64,000 nt of DNA from Spirulina sp034932185 (lineage in GTDB: Bacteria; Cyanobacteriota; Cyanobacteriia; Cyanobacteriales; Spirulinaceae), in contig NZ_JAYGHW010000065.1 in the NCBI RefSeq assembly GCF_034932185.1, positions 76,929 to 140,928 on the forward strand. The letters are read 5' to 3'. The notes beneath the pieces are model-generated. The model was not told the origin of the DNA and searched no databases. It saw nothing but the letters and a program-made list of their open reading frames with translations. How positions within the stretch are numbered: position 1 is the stretch's first letter; every line of letters begins with the position of its first letter. Of the stretch, positions 25,224 through 33,869 are shown in pieces. Both the position numbers and the translations under genes were made by a program.

Positions 25224-25544
25224 CTAGCCCTCAATACAAACGTCTGTGGTGGACTGGTCGGCAAGATAGCAGAGAGCGCGGAAGCGCAAACCGATCAATT
25301 CCTCATAGACGGGATTGAGCTTACATAAAGGGGGAATTTCCAACAATGTCCGCCCCTGCCAAACAAGCTTGCGGGCAAAGGGACATTGAGCCGGAATCCA
25401 GCGACAGATCGATTGGGCGATCGCTACATTGGCAATTTCAACTTGATTGAGCCAGGAGCGCAGGGGGGAGAGGAGATCCGCCGATAACGCATGGGGCTGA
25501 TGCTGAGGGGATTGCGGGGTGTTGAGATGGTTGATGAAGGTCAT
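25224..25544 (-). CDS. Mo-dependent nitrogenase C-terminal-domain-like protein
   Basis: 106 residues. The region from about 28 to 104 matches the short domain annotated as Mo-dependent nitrogenase C-terminal: SICRWIPAQCPFAR, LEIPPLCKLNPVYEEL and LRFRALCYLA are its landmarks, with four Cys. Despite the name, this domain is widespread as a free-standing protein in non-fixing cyanobacteria, and no nif gene is present here. Its biochemical role is unknown. The 3' neighbour is a small membrane protein gene four bases away. Confidence 0.8.
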   Translation of the reverse strand: MTFINHLNTPQSPQHQPHALSADLLSPLRSWLNQVEIANVAIAQSICRWIPAQCPFARKLVWQGRTLLEIPPLCKLNPVYEELIGLRFRALCYLADQSTTDVCIEG

Positions 25545-25703
25545 GGGAGTTTGCTCTCCTTTGGATGGCTTATTTGTAGCTTAACGATAAACTCAGGTGA
25601 TGTGAAGATGAATTCAATATAAGTTTTATCTATGAATGATAAGTACAGCTTAAGCCCTGGGAGGGTGGCGTGGTTTCAAGATCGCTCCATAGAAATACGC
25701 CCC

Positions 25704-25746
25704 AAAATGAGGGGCGCAAGATTCAGGGGGCGAAAGATTTTCCGCC
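25704..25746. repeat. short interspersed repeat before the proC end
   Basis: GAGGGGCGCAAGATT followed by GGGGGCGAAAGATTTTCCGCCCTAC, relatives of the GGCGAAAGATTTTT element. It touches the proC stop codon. Confidence 0.6.
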
Positions 25747-26550
25747 CTACTGGCCGAGGGTTTGCGATCGCCCATAGGCCGCCAAAACCGCCGCCATCAC
25801 CGCCCCCCGGAATCCCTGCTGCTCTAGGGCATTCACCCCGGCGATCGTCGTTCCCCCCGGACTGGTGACTTGATCCTTGAGTTGGGCGGGGTGTAGGTTG
25901 CGCTCTTTGAGGAGTTGAGCCGTACCCAGGACGGTTTGAATCGCCAACTGTTGAGCCGTCGCCCTCGGTAGGCCCGCCGCCACGCCGCCATCGGCCAACG
26001 CCTCCACCATCAACGCCACAAAGGCCGGCCCCGACCCCGAAAGCCCCGTCACCGCATCCATACTTGCTTCTGGAACCTGTACCACTTCCCCCACCGCCTG
26101 AAAAATCGTTTCGGCTTGGGCCTGCTGTTGCGGGGTGACTTGGGCATTGGGGGCGATCGCCGTCATCCCTGCCCCTACGGTGGCTGGCGTATTGGGCATC
26201 ACACGGATGATCGGCTGTTGGGGGAAGAGTTCCGCTAAACGGGCGAGGGGAACCCCAGCAAGGATAGAGAGAATTAAACTGTGGGGAGGGATGGCTACCA
26301 TGGCCAGTTGCCGCGCCAATTGGGAGAGAATTTGGGGCTTGATAGCGAGGAGGATGATTTCGGCTTGGCAGGCTTGGGCGTTGTCGGTGGTGGCTGTGAC
26401 CCCATAGCGCGATCGCAGCACCTCACCCCGCGCCGGAACAGGATCACTCACAATCACCTGTTGCGGGGCATAAATTCCTTGGGCAATTAACCGGGAAAGC
26501 AACGCTTCCCCCATCACACCGCCGCCAATAATCCCCAATTGATACACCAT
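25747..26550 (-). CDS. proC: pyrroline-5-carboxylate reductase
   Basis: Last step of proline synthesis: reduces P5C with NAD(P)H. 267 residues from ATG 26550 (MVYQLGIIGGG). The N-terminal Rossmann motif is GIIGGGVMG; VMPNTPA, GSGPAFVALMVEALADGG and QVTSPGGTTIAG are the conserved dimer and substrate segments of the family. It is the last gene of the pipX-pipY-sepF-proC run, separated from sepF by about 250 bases of repeats, a gene order I recognise from other cyanobacteria. Confidence 0.94.
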   Translation of the reverse strand: MVYQLGIIGGGVMGEALLSRLIAQGIYAPQQVIVSDPVPARGEVLRSRYGVTATTDNAQACQAEIILLAIKPQILSQLARQLAMVAIPPHSLILSILAGVPLARLAELFPQQPIIRVMPNTPATVGAGMTAIAPNAQVTPQQQAQAETIFQAVGEVVQVPEASMDAVTGLSGSGPAFVALMVEALADGGVAAGLPRATAQQLAIQTVLGTAQLLKERNLHPAQLKDQVTSPGGTTIAGVNALEQQGFRGAVMAAVLAAYGRSQTLGQ

Positions 26551-26589
26551 CATCCACAACTCCATTCCAGGGCAGACCAATCAATTCCA

Positions 26590-26801
26590 AAACAAGATCC
26601 CCCCTGGCTCAAAAGGGGCTAGGGGGGATCGTACTTCGTTACCAGGCTCACGATCCCCCCGGCTACGCCGACCCCCTTCATAAGGGGGTTAATCCGGAAC
26701 TGCTTTCGCTTTTACTTCATATTTTTTAACAGCTTCACGCCGACCCCCTTCATAAGGGGGTTAATCCGGAACCCCCCTTTTTAAGGGGGGCAGGGGGGAT
26801 C
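26590..26801. repeat. interspersed repeat B cluster between sepF and proC
   Basis: Several hairpin-forming elements: GATCCCCCCTGG / CTAGGGGGGATC, two copies of CCGACCCCCTTCATAAGGGG with GTTAATCCGGAAC, and CCCCCCTTTTTAAGGGGGG. Same family as 18252 and 32010. Confidence 0.85.
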
Positions 26802-27425
26802 CTAATTCACCAAGCGATTGGGATCAAGAGACCAAGAGGCATTGGGGTTCACCATGCTGGCGGCACTGGCTCGCACAGCACTCAGGGGAGAAGCGGTTTC
26901 GTGGGGAGTCGTGTTTTGGGTGCTGACCTGGACGCAACTGGGGGTAAACAGGAAAATACTTTCACCAATGCGCTCCTGATGGCCATCAATGGCGTAGGTT
27001 CCCCCCGCCACAAAATCAACGGCCCGCTGGGCCTCATCGGGATCAATAATCGTCAAGTTTAAAACAACGGACTTCCGTTCCCGCAACGCCTGAATCACTT
27101 GAGGCATTTCTTCAAAAGAGCGGGGTTCAATAACGACCACTTCTGAAATTCCATTCGCCGATCCGGGCATTCCTATCACGTTACTCCTTGCTGCTGGGGC
27201 TGTTGCTGATAAACCAATGGATTCTTTAGAGGGGGTTGCTGCCGTCATCGCGGAGGGACGTTCCCGGGTGCGGCGGGGGCGTTGACGCTCATCTTCAACC
27301 ACAGGAGCAGGCTCCGGTTGGTAGACGGGTTGATAGTCATTTCCCTCCATATCCTCTTCATAATACTCATACTCGGATTCATTTAACCCGACAATATCCT
27401 TGAGCTTATTAAAAATCGTGTTCAC
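26802..27425 (-). CDS. sepF: cell division protein SepF
   Basis: 207 residues. Starts with GTG at 27425 and an amphipathic N-terminus (MNTIFNKLKDIVGL) that anchors FtsZ to the membrane. A low-complexity acidic and Pro-rich linker (about 18-85) is followed by the SepF core (about 93-180) with VVIEPRSFEEMPQVIQALRE, VVLNLTIIDPDEAQRAVDF and GGTYAIDGHQERIGESIFLFTP. In cyanobacteria it is also called Cdv2 and is essential for Z-ring assembly. It lies between pipY and proC, as is common in the phylum. Confidence 0.95.
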   Translation of the reverse strand: MNTIFNKLKDIVGLNESEYEYYEEDMEGNDYQPVYQPEPAPVVEDERQRPRRTRERPSAMTAATPSKESIGLSATAPAARSNVIGMPGSANGISEVVVIEPRSFEEMPQVIQALRERKSVVLNLTIIDPDEAQRAVDFVAGGTYAIDGHQERIGESIFLFTPSCVQVSTQNTTPHETASPLSAVRASAASMVNPNASWSLDPNRLVN

Positions 27426-27550
27426 GGCTGAACTTCTCCCTATCCCATTATGAGCTTAATGATACCAAGATTGCGATGGCGGCCGGCGACGAAGCCGCTA
27501 ACATCATAACCTTGAATCTTGCCAGTTTTAAAAATTGGGGGGCGATTGGA

Positions 27551-28234
27551 TCAGGTTTTGGGAGAGAAGGGGGGGCGATCGCCAAATATTCCCCGGCCGA
27601 TCCGAATCATCGTTGCCCCCGCTGCTATGGCCAAAGGATAATCCCCAGACATCCCCATGGAAAGCTCTGTCATGGTCAAAGCGGGGCTGAATTGATTGTG
27701 AATTTGGGCGGCGGTGGTTTGGGTGGCTTGAAAAGCTTGGCGGATTTCCTCACTGGTTAAACCGAGGGGCAAAATTGTCATCAATCCTTGAATGTTGAGG
27801 TGCTGACATTGGGCCAAAGCTGGTAAATCTGCCCCCAGGGACTCTAGGGGCCAGCCGTATTTATCGGGATCGGGGCAGGGTTTAACTTGGAGGAGAATTT
27901 TTGGGGATTTTCCCAATTGAGCAGTGAGACGATCTAAGCGTTGGGCGAGGGCGAGGTGGTCGCAGGTGTGAATCCAATCAAAGTGGGTGAGGGCTTTTTT
28001 GGCTTTGTTGCTTTGGAGATGGCCGATGAAGTGCCATTGGATATCGGTGAGATCGGCGAGGTCGGCTTGTTTGGCGATCGCCTCTTGGATCCGGCTTTCC
28101 CCAAAATCCCGCACCCCTTCCCCATAGGCAGCCCGGATCGCAGCGGCGGGAAAGGTTTTGCTCACGGCTAAGAGCCGCACCCCATCGGGAATGGTGGCCC
28201 GGATGGCGGCCAAGTTTTCCGCGATTGTCGTCAT
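27551..28234 (-). CDS. pipY: PLP homeostasis protein PipY (YggS/PLPBP family)
   Basis: 227 residues of the YggS family, a fold-type III PLP-binding protein involved in vitamin B6 and amino acid balance. The PLP lysine is Lys26 (LLAVSKTF). FGESRIQEA, WHFIGHLQSNK, LSMGMSGDY and MIRIGRGIFG, which hold the cofactor phosphate, are all present. The gene follows pipX by 28 bases on the same strand; pipX and pipY are co-expressed in Synechococcus, hence the name. Sequence complete. Confidence 0.95.
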   Translation of the reverse strand: MTTIAENLAAIRATIPDGVRLLAVSKTFPAAAIRAAYGEGVRDFGESRIQEAIAKQADLADLTDIQWHFIGHLQSNKAKKALTHFDWIHTCDHLALAQRLDRLTAQLGKSPKILLQVKPCPDPDKYGWPLESLGADLPALAQCQHLNIQGLMTILPLGLTSEEIRQAFQATQTTAAQIHNQFSPALTMTELSMGMSGDYPLAIAAGATMIRIGRGIFGDRPPFSPKT

Positions 28235-28262
28235 TTCACCCCCCCTGATTGACCGAATTGAT

Positions 28263-28535
28263 TCATTGGAACGTGCGCTTATAAATCACGTTCAATTCTT
28301 GATGCTCCTCAGTGGCGTTGATGCGGCGCAGTTTCCGGAGGCGATTTTCCACCAAGAGCCGCGCATCGGAGCGACCGAGGGGTTCAAAGCTTAACCCATG
28401 GGAGGCCTGGGCAACGACAAAGAAAAGGCGTTGAGCGTAGAGGGTCGTATAAAGTTCTTGATTATTCTCAATGGGACAAACCTTGAAAAGAAGGCCAAAC
28501 GTTGGGTGGTTCAGATAAGTTTCGTTGGTTTTCAT
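28263..28535 (-). CDS. pipX: PII- and NtcA-interacting coactivator PipX
   Basis: 90 residues. PipX shuttles between PII and NtcA and links nitrogen status to transcription; it also binds PlmA. The Tudor-like N-terminal domain is clear: ETYLNHPTFGLLFKVC, TTLYAQRLFFVVA and RSDARLLVENRLRKLRR, followed by the C-terminal helices (YKRTFQ). It is found only in cyanobacteria, so it also fixes the phylum. It heads the pipX-pipY operon. Length is normal. Confidence 0.95.
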   Translation of the reverse strand: MKTNETYLNHPTFGLLFKVCPIENNQELYTTLYAQRLFFVVAQASHGLSFEPLGRSDARLLVENRLRKLRRINATEEHQELNVIYKRTFQ

Positions 28536-28804
28536 TGGTTTGACCCAAAAAATTCTCTAAGCAGGATCAGGGCTAACGTGTTCAGAATGGTGTTGCTGAA
28601 TACCGATAGGACAGGATTAATATCGGCCTTGACCGACCATAATATCCTGATTTGTCCCCTCCTTAACTTCTGCCCCTGTTCTAATTGCTGGTTAAGATGG
28701 CGAAGCTCCGAGGATTTTCAGGGATCCTCAGAGCCGCTCCGGGCATCCGGATTTTTCCCCACAACGAGGGCAGGGCATCCTCGACCTATCCCCAGGGGAT
28801 CGCG

Positions 28805-29458
28805 TTAACTCAGCACGCCAATGGGGCATTCTATGCCTGTTCCCCCAAGGCCGCAGTACCCATTGGGATTTTTGGCCAGGTATTGCTGGTGATAGTCTTC
28901 GGCATAGTAGAAGGGGGGCGCATCAAGGATTTCTGTGGTGATATCCCCATAGTTGGCTTGGTGGATGACCGCTTGATAGGCTTGTTTCGAGGCGATCGCC
29001 CCCTCCCGTTGCCCATCAGAATAGACGTAAATCCCAGAGCGGTATTGCGTGCCGGTATCATTGCCTTGGCGCATCCCTTGGGTGGGGTTGTGGCTTTCCC
29101 AAAACACCTTGAGGAGTTGTTCATAGCTAATCACAGTGGGATCATAAACCACCAAGACCACCTCATTATGGCCCGTCATCCCCGTACAAACTTCTTGATA
29201 GGTGGGGTTGGGGGTACTCCCCGCTGCATAACCAACAGCGGTGGAATAAACCCCCTTCAGTTGCCAAAATTTCCGCTCGGCCCCCCAAAAACACCCCAAG
29301 CCAAACAGGGCTAATTCCATCCCCTCAGGGAAGGGGGCTTGTAATGAATTGCCATTGACGTAGTGTTTGGCCGGGACGGGGATTGCCGTTGACCGTCCCG
29401 GCAGTGCTTCCTCAGGGGAGGGGATCGTTAATTTTTTACCAAAACCAAATAAGCCCAT
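28805..29458 (-). CDS. msrA: peptide-methionine (S)-S-oxide reductase
   Basis: Repairs methionine-S-sulfoxide in proteins. 217 residues counted from ATG 29458; two in-frame ATGs at 29467 and 29464 are alternatives. Catalytic Cys56 lies in GCFWGAE; HNPTQGMRQGNDTGTQYRS and YHQQYLAKNP bind substrate, and the recycling Cys is in GYCGLGG near the C-terminus. The 40-residue N-terminal extension (MGLFGFGKK ...) is common in cyanobacterial MsrA. It is monocistronic and divergent from the DUF4912 gene. Confidence 0.93.
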   Translation of the reverse strand: MGLFGFGKKLTIPSPEEALPGRSTAIPVPAKHYVNGNSLQAPFPEGMELALFGLGCFWGAERKFWQLKGVYSTAVGYAAGSTPNPTYQEVCTGMTGHNEVVLVVYDPTVISYEQLLKVFWESHNPTQGMRQGNDTGTQYRSGIYVYSDGQREGAIASKQAYQAVIHQANYGDITTEILDAPPFYYAEDYHQQYLAKNPNGYCGLGGTGIECPIGVLS

Positions 29459-29784
29459 AACCATCATCCTGAACAGTGTTCTGTATTTCCCTACTCTAGC
29501 GGAGGAATGGGGTGGATTGGGGCGGGGCTAACCTCAAGGGAGCGGAGGGCGATCCCGATCACCCCCCATTGGGATCATCTGTCAAAATTCATTGACATTG
29601 CGATCCCCACCCTGCCGATCCTCTCGTTGATCGGGGGCAATTTCGATGGGATTGATCCCCTTGGCCCCTTGACCATCTTGAGGGAAATTCCGTAGATAGT
29701 AGAGCAAAGCTATCCTTCTCGTTTGCTAAGAGAGCGATCGCTTTCTTCCCATTTGTGGTAGAAACCCGATTTACAGAAGTAACA
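29459..29784. other. divergent intergenic region
   Basis: 326 bases between msrA (minus) and the DUF4912 gene (plus), with one HIP1 site near 29733. A 39-codon minus-strand frame at about 29600-29720 reads DGQGAKGINPIEIAPDQR but has only a TTG start, and a plus-strand frame at 29507-29695 has no ribosome site. I do not call either a gene. Confidence 0.4.
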
Positions 29785-32010
29785 ATGGCCCAACAACGCC
29801 AACCCCTCGAAGAATTGACACTGCGGCAACTTCGTAAAGTTGCCAGTGACTATAACATTTCTCGATATAGTCGAATGCGCAAATCGCAGCTTCTCACTGC
29901 GATTCAAGCCATTGAAATGGAACAAACTCTTCCTTCTTCTCATAACCTGATCGCGAGCCAACCAACCGAGGAAAAAACAGCAGTGGAAGCATCAAAATTT
30001 GAAGTCGGCCAACGAGACCTAATCGAAGCAAGTTTAGCTTCTGTGGATGAAAATCTACCCGACTTACCCAGTGGATACGGCGAAAGTTGTATCGTCCTCA
30101 TGCCCCGCGATCCCCAATGGTGTTATGCCTATTGGGACATTACCAATGAGCAAAAAGAAACGCTCCGTCGTCAAGGGGGGCAACAGTTAGCCCTGCGGAT
30201 CTACGATGTCACCAACATCAATCTGGCGGAGCAAAACCCCCACAATACCCAAGAATATCCCTGCGACGAGCTAGCCCGGGATTGGTACATTCCGATCCCG
30301 ATTAGCGATCGCGAATACCGCGTTGAGATTGGCTACCGCTGCATGGATGGCCGCTGGCTCACCCTGGCCCGTTCCGGCGTGGTGCGCGTACCCCCCGTCT
30401 ACCCCTCTGATTGGATTGAAGACCGCTTTATGACCGTGGAATGGGATCAAAATCTCGTCGGTCAATCCATCCACCACTTCGATCAAATCGGGGGCGAAAG
30501 TATTGAAGATGAAATCCGTCGTCGGATGCGGGAATTGGAAGAAGTAGCCGCCACGAAACGCCAAGCCGGTTCAGTGTTCTACGGTGAAGATTCCCTCAGT
30601 TCCTATGTTTTCCCCTCAGGTATGGGCAAATGGGCATCTGGTTCAGGAATGTCCGGTGTTGGAATGTCTGGGGCGGGAATGTCCGGCGCGGCGATCTCTG
30701 GCGCAGGGATGTCTGGGGCCGGCTTAACGATGTCTGGAGCGGGAGTATCAGGAGCGGGAATGTCCGGGGCCGGCTTAACGATGTCCGGTGCAGGGGTTTC
30801 CGGTGCAGGAATGTCGGGCATGGGGATGACCGCCTCCGGCATGGGGGGCGAGATGTCCGGGGCTGGCTTTGGCGTTTCCGGCATGGGCATGATGTCCGGC
30901 TTTGGTATGGGCGAAACCCTCGTTTCCGGCATGGGCATGATGTCCGGCATGGGCATGATGTCGGGCTTTGGTATGGGTGAAACCCTTGTTTCCGGCATGG
31001 GCATGATGTCCGGCATGGGCATGATGTCGGGCTTCGGTATGGGTGAAACCCTCGTTTCCGGCATGGGCATGATGTCCGGAGCCGGATTAACGATGTCAGG
31101 CATGGGTCTAACGGCTTCTGGTATGGGCATGATGTCCGGTGCTGGTTTAACTGCTTCTGGGATGGGTTTAACCGCTTCCGGGATGGGGATGATGTCCGGG
31201 ATGGGGATGATGTCCGGCGCGGGTTTAACGATGTCCGGCATGGGTTTAACCGCCTCTGGCATGGGTCTAACTGCTTCTGGGATGGGCTTAACTGCTTCCG
31301 GCGTGGGGATGATGTCCGGGATGGGGATGATGTCCGGTGTGGGCATGGTTTCCGGGATGGGGATGATGTCTGGTGCGGGCTTAACCGCCTCTGGCATGGG
31401 CTTAACCGCCTCTGGCATGGGCTTAACCGCCTCTGGCATGGGGATGATGTCCGGGGCTGGGATGATGTCCGGCATGGGTATGATGTCTGGTGCGGGTTTA
31501 ACCATGTCCGGCATGGGCTTAACGGCCTCTGGCATGGGTTTAACGATGTCCGGAGCCGGATTAACGATGTCCGGCATGGGTCTAACTGCTTCCGGGATGG
31601 GGATGATGTCTGGGGCTGGGATGATGTCCGGCATGGGCATGATGTCCGGGGCCGGAATGAGCAGCTTAACGATGTCCGGGATGGGAATGTCCGGCGTGGG
31701 CTTCTCTGCCTCTGCCCCCCCGATTCGCCCCCGTAAATTCTGGCTGGTGGCGGATGCGGAACTGATTATCTATGGGGCAACGGAACCTGATGCTACCGTC
31801 ACCATTGGCGGTCGCCCGATTAAGCTCAATGAAGATGGTACATTCCGCTTCCAAATGTCGTTCCAGGATGGGGAATTGGATTATCCGATTATGGCGATCG
31901 CCTCCGATGGGGAGCAAACCCGCGCCATCCACATGAAGTTTGAGCGCGGCACACCGTCGCGCCACACCAACACGAAGGAAGAAGCCACCCTCGAATGGTT
32001 TGATGCCTAG
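29785..32010 (+). CDS. DUF4912 protein with long Met/Ser/Gly repeat domain
   Basis: 741 residues from ATG 29785 (MAQQRQPLEEL). Order: a Rho-N/SAP-like helical motif (about 5-45, LTLRQLRKVASDYNISRYS), a DUF4912 domain (about 95-230, LMPRDPQWCYAYWDI), a low-complexity region of about 350 residues (about 285-640) built from SGMGM, SGAGLTM and SGMGLTA units, and a compact C-terminal beta domain (about 645-735, FWLVADAELIIYGATEP). The repeat is nearly pure Met, Ser, Gly, Ala, Leu and Thr. The function of DUF4912 proteins is unknown. A hairpin-rich tandem repeat follows the stop. Confidence 0.8.
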   Translation: MAQQRQPLEELTLRQLRKVASDYNISRYSRMRKSQLLTAIQAIEMEQTLPSSHNLIASQPTEEKTAVEASKFEVGQRDLIEASLASVDENLPDLPSGYGESCIVLMPRDPQWCYAYWDITNEQKETLRRQGGQQLALRIYDVTNINLAEQNPHNTQEYPCDELARDWYIPIPISDREYRVEIGYRCMDGRWLTLARSGVVRVPPVYPSDWIEDRFMTVEWDQNLVGQSIHHFDQIGGESIEDEIRRRMRELEEVAATKRQAGSVFYGEDSLSSYVFPSGMGKWASGSGMSGVGMSGAGMSGAAISGAGMSGAGLTMSGAGVSGAGMSGAGLTMSGAGVSGAGMSGMGMTASGMGGEMSGAGFGVSGMGMMSGFGMGETLVSGMGMMSGMGMMSGFGMGETLVSGMGMMSGMGMMSGFGMGETLVSGMGMMSGAGLTMSGMGLTASGMGMMSGAGLTASGMGLTASGMGMMSGMGMMSGAGLTMSGMGLTASGMGLTASGMGLTASGVGMMSGMGMMSGVGMVSGMGMMSGAGLTASGMGLTASGMGLTASGMGMMSGAGMMSGMGMMSGAGLTMSGMGLTASGMGLTMSGAGLTMSGMGLTASGMGMMSGAGMMSGMGMMSGAGMSSLTMSGMGMSGVGFSASAPPIRPRKFWLVADAELIIYGATEPDATVTIGGRPIKLNEDGTFRFQMSFQDGELDYPIMAIASDGEQTRAIHMKFERGTPSRHTNTKEEATLEWFDA
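30640..31710 (+). repeat. coding minisatellite, Met/Ser/Gly repeat
   Basis: About 1.07 kb of tandem units such as ATGATGTCCGGCATGGGC and GGTTTAACCGCCTCTGG. Third positions vary freely while residues are kept, so the array is selected as protein. Higher-order copies are visible: the block encoding SGFGMGETLVSGMG occurs three times (about 30897-31068). Confidence 0.9.
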
Positions 32011-32205
32011 ATCCCCCCTGCCCCCCTTAAAAAGGGGGGTGAAGAAAAAACCCCCTTTTTAAGCTTTTTAAGGGGGGTGAAGAAAAAACCCCCTTTTTAA
32101 GCTTTTTAAGGGGGGTGAAGAAAAAACCCCCTTTTTAAGCTTTTTAAGGGGGGTGAAGAAAAAACCCCCTTTTTAAGGGGGTCGGCGTAGCCGGGGGGAT
32201 CCTCA
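32010..32205. repeat. 38-base tandem hairpin repeat after the DUF4912 gene
   Basis: The unit AAGCTTTTTAAGGGGGGTGA followed by AGAAAAAACCCCCTTTTT recurs with a period of 38 bases (32061, 32099, 32137), flanked by partial units and by GATCCCCCC at the left and right ends. Each unit folds on itself (CCCCCTTTTT / AAAAAGGGGG). Confidence 0.9.
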
Positions 32206-32230
32206 GGATTAAAACGAAGCAGAATAGCGG

Positions 32231-32258
32231 CAAAAAAGAGGGGGCCTTCAGGCCCCCT
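32231..32258 (-). terminator. rho-independent terminator of speD
   Basis: An 8-base-pair stem AGGGGGCC / GGCCCCCT with a TTCA loop. On the minus strand it is followed by CTTTTTTG. It lies about 55 bases downstream of the speD stop. Confidence 0.8.
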
Positions 32259-32312
32259 GTTGTGGGATGGATGATGCCGGGGTAGGAAAGTCTGCCCCGG
32301 ATTTTTTGAAGT

Positions 32313-32687
32313 TTAGATTGCCAATTGCAGCGCGGGTTCATCGGCCGGAATACCCCGGTCAATTTCTTGAACATCGACCTTCTGGGCTTGAAGCGCGTTA
32401 CGCAGGACTTCCGCTGCGACTTTGGGCTTGCCTGCACCACAGAAGAAAAAGTCAGCGGCAAAATAGCCATATTCGGGCCAGGTGTGAATTGCAATGTGAG
32501 ACTCAGCTAGGGTCGCCGTTGCAGTCACGCCGTGGGGACTAAACTGGTGTACACACAGGTCGATCAAGGTTGCTTCGCCTGCATCAATGGCATCAATCAA
32601 CGCCCGGCGAATGCGTTCCGGGTCGTTCAGCAGCGTTGCGGGTGCTTGCCATGCCTCAACAACCAGATGGGTTCCCACTTTTTTCAT
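32313..32687 (-). CDS. speD: S-adenosylmethionine decarboxylase proenzyme
   Basis: Makes decarboxylated AdoMet, the aminopropyl donor for spermidine. 124 residues from ATG 32687 (MKKVGTHLVV), the prokaryotic class 1B size. The self-cleavage site LAESHIAIHTWPE is intact: cleavage between Glu62 and Ser63 turns Ser63 into the pyruvoyl cofactor. His64 and a Cys in FFFCGAG are the other active-site residues. A strong terminator follows. No speE is nearby. Confidence 0.95.
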   Translation of the reverse strand: MKKVGTHLVVEAWQAPATLLNDPERIRRALIDAIDAGEATLIDLCVHQFSPHGVTATATLAESHIAIHTWPEYGYFAADFFFCGAGKPKVAAEVLRNALQAQKVDVQEIDRGIPADEPALQLAI

Positions 32688-32810
32688 TCTTCTCTTTTGA
32701 CTCCACAAAGCGTGTGCATCTTCCTATTTTAATCCCCCCAGTGAACAGATGCTGCTTTTTTCCCTTTTTTGATCCAAAAAGGGGGAGAAATACCTAGGTA
32801 GAAGGAAGGA

Positions 32811-32832
32811 CGAAAGATTTTTCGCCCCTACC
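32811..32832. repeat. short palindromic interspersed repeat
   Basis: ACGAAAGATTTTTCGCCCCTAC, a short form of the GGCGAAAAATTTTTCGCC element, between speD and the pentapeptide-repeat gene. Confidence 0.6.
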
Positions 32833-32885
32833 TATCCAGGCGGTAGAGCCGTCAAAACCCATTGCCATAGCACCCAGAGGATCGC

Positions 32886-33869
32886 TTATCCGCCTAAAAT
32901 GGCGGCTTCATTGAGGGGTGTGCCGGTGCAGATAGCCAAACTTAGGTTTGCGCCGATAAAATTTGCGCCTTTGACGGCGGCATGGCTGAGGTTTGCGCCG
33001 GTTAATTGGGCGAACAGTAGGCCAGTTTTGGCTAAGATCGCCCCGTGGAGATTGGCTTCAGTGAGGTCAGCGCTCAGGAGGTTGGCGCTGGTGAGGTTAG
33101 CCCGTTGAAGTTGGGTTTGACGGAGCGTTGCCCCATGGAGATCAGCGCCGATTAGTTGCGCCCCTCGCAGATTGGCTCCATCCAGTTGAGCATTGCTGAG
33201 GTTTGCCCCTTCGAGGATCGCCCCTTGGAGGTTCGCGCTTGTTAAATCTGCCCCCCGCAGATCCGCATAACTGAGGTTTGCGCCCCGTAGATTAGCGCCG
33301 GGGAGTTGGGCATGGTTGAAGTAGCTGCGAATGGCGATCGCCCCTTGGAAATTCCCCCCTGGACTCTTGAGGTGGGTGGCCATAATTTGCACCAATACCG
33401 TCTGGCTAAAATCTGCACCGGGAAGATCAGCACGGGTTAAAGTCGCTCCGGTGAGGTCGGCCCCATGGAAGCGGGGGCGATCGCCCACCAAATCCAGACC
33501 CCGACTATTAATCAACGTGGCATGGTTAAAACAGGCTTGGGAGACTTCCGCCCCTCCCCAAGCCAAACCACTGAGGTTTGCCCGCGTCCAATCTGATTGC
33601 GCTAAACGGCTATGACTAAGGTTTAAACCAATCCCTAGACATTGATTGGCCTTCACCCCTTGCAAGTCTGCCCATTGCAGATTCACCTCCAGGAGTTGAG
33701 CCTGTTCGAGGGTGGCTTTAGGGAGGGTTGCCCCTTGGAGAATGCTGTGGTTGAGAATGCTGTGGTTGAGGCTGGCCTTGGGCAGGGTCAACTGCTCGAA
33801 CTGGCGATCGCCATTGCGATACTGGGCTAAAAACTCAGAAACAGATTGCGGACTAGGGCTGGGTTGCAT
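32886..33869 (-). CDS. pentapeptide-repeat protein
   Basis: 327 residues, almost all tandem A(D/N)LxX repeats (for example GANLRGANLSYADL) predicted to form a right-handed beta-helix. There is no signal peptide: the N-terminus (about 1-40) is a short non-repeat helix (SVSEFLAQYRNGDRQF) of the kind seen in soluble cyanobacterial members. A break with non-canonical repeats near 140-185 suggests a bend. Function unknown. Distinct from the window-edge member, which has Cys near its start. Confidence 0.88.
   Translation of the reverse strand: MQPSPSPQSVSEFLAQYRNGDRQFEQLTLPKASLNHSILNHSILQGATLPKATLEQAQLLEVNLQWADLQGVKANQCLGIGLNLSHSRLAQSDWTRANLSGLAWGGAEVSQACFNHATLINSRGLDLVGDRPRFHGADLTGATLTRADLPGADFSQTVLVQIMATHLKSPGGNFQGAIAIRSYFNHAQLPGANLRGANLSYADLRGADLTSANLQGAILEGANLSNAQLDGANLRGAQLIGADLHGATLRQTQLQRANLTSANLLSADLTEANLHGAILAKTGLLFAQLTGANLSHAAVKGANFIGANLSLAICTGTPLNEAAILGG

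Noticed and set aside
25224..25544. Evidence for nitrogen fixation
   Set aside because: The Mo-nitrogenase-C-like domain is common in non-fixing cyanobacteria and no nif gene is present.
28590..28603. NtcA site (GTG-N8-TAC) upstream of pipX
   Set aside because: One half-site deviates from GTA and no -10 box lies at the expected distance, so the match may be chance.
28685..29314. Plus-strand frame of 209 codons opposite msrA
   Set aside because: The minus-strand frame is a complete MsrA with all motifs; the plus frame has no recognisable features.
30603..31640. Long minus-strand frame of 345 codons (MPMPDIIPAPDIIP type)
   Set aside because: It is the antisense image of the Met/Ser/Gly coding repeat; periodic DNA keeps a second frame open. 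The plus-strand frame has the flanking domains.
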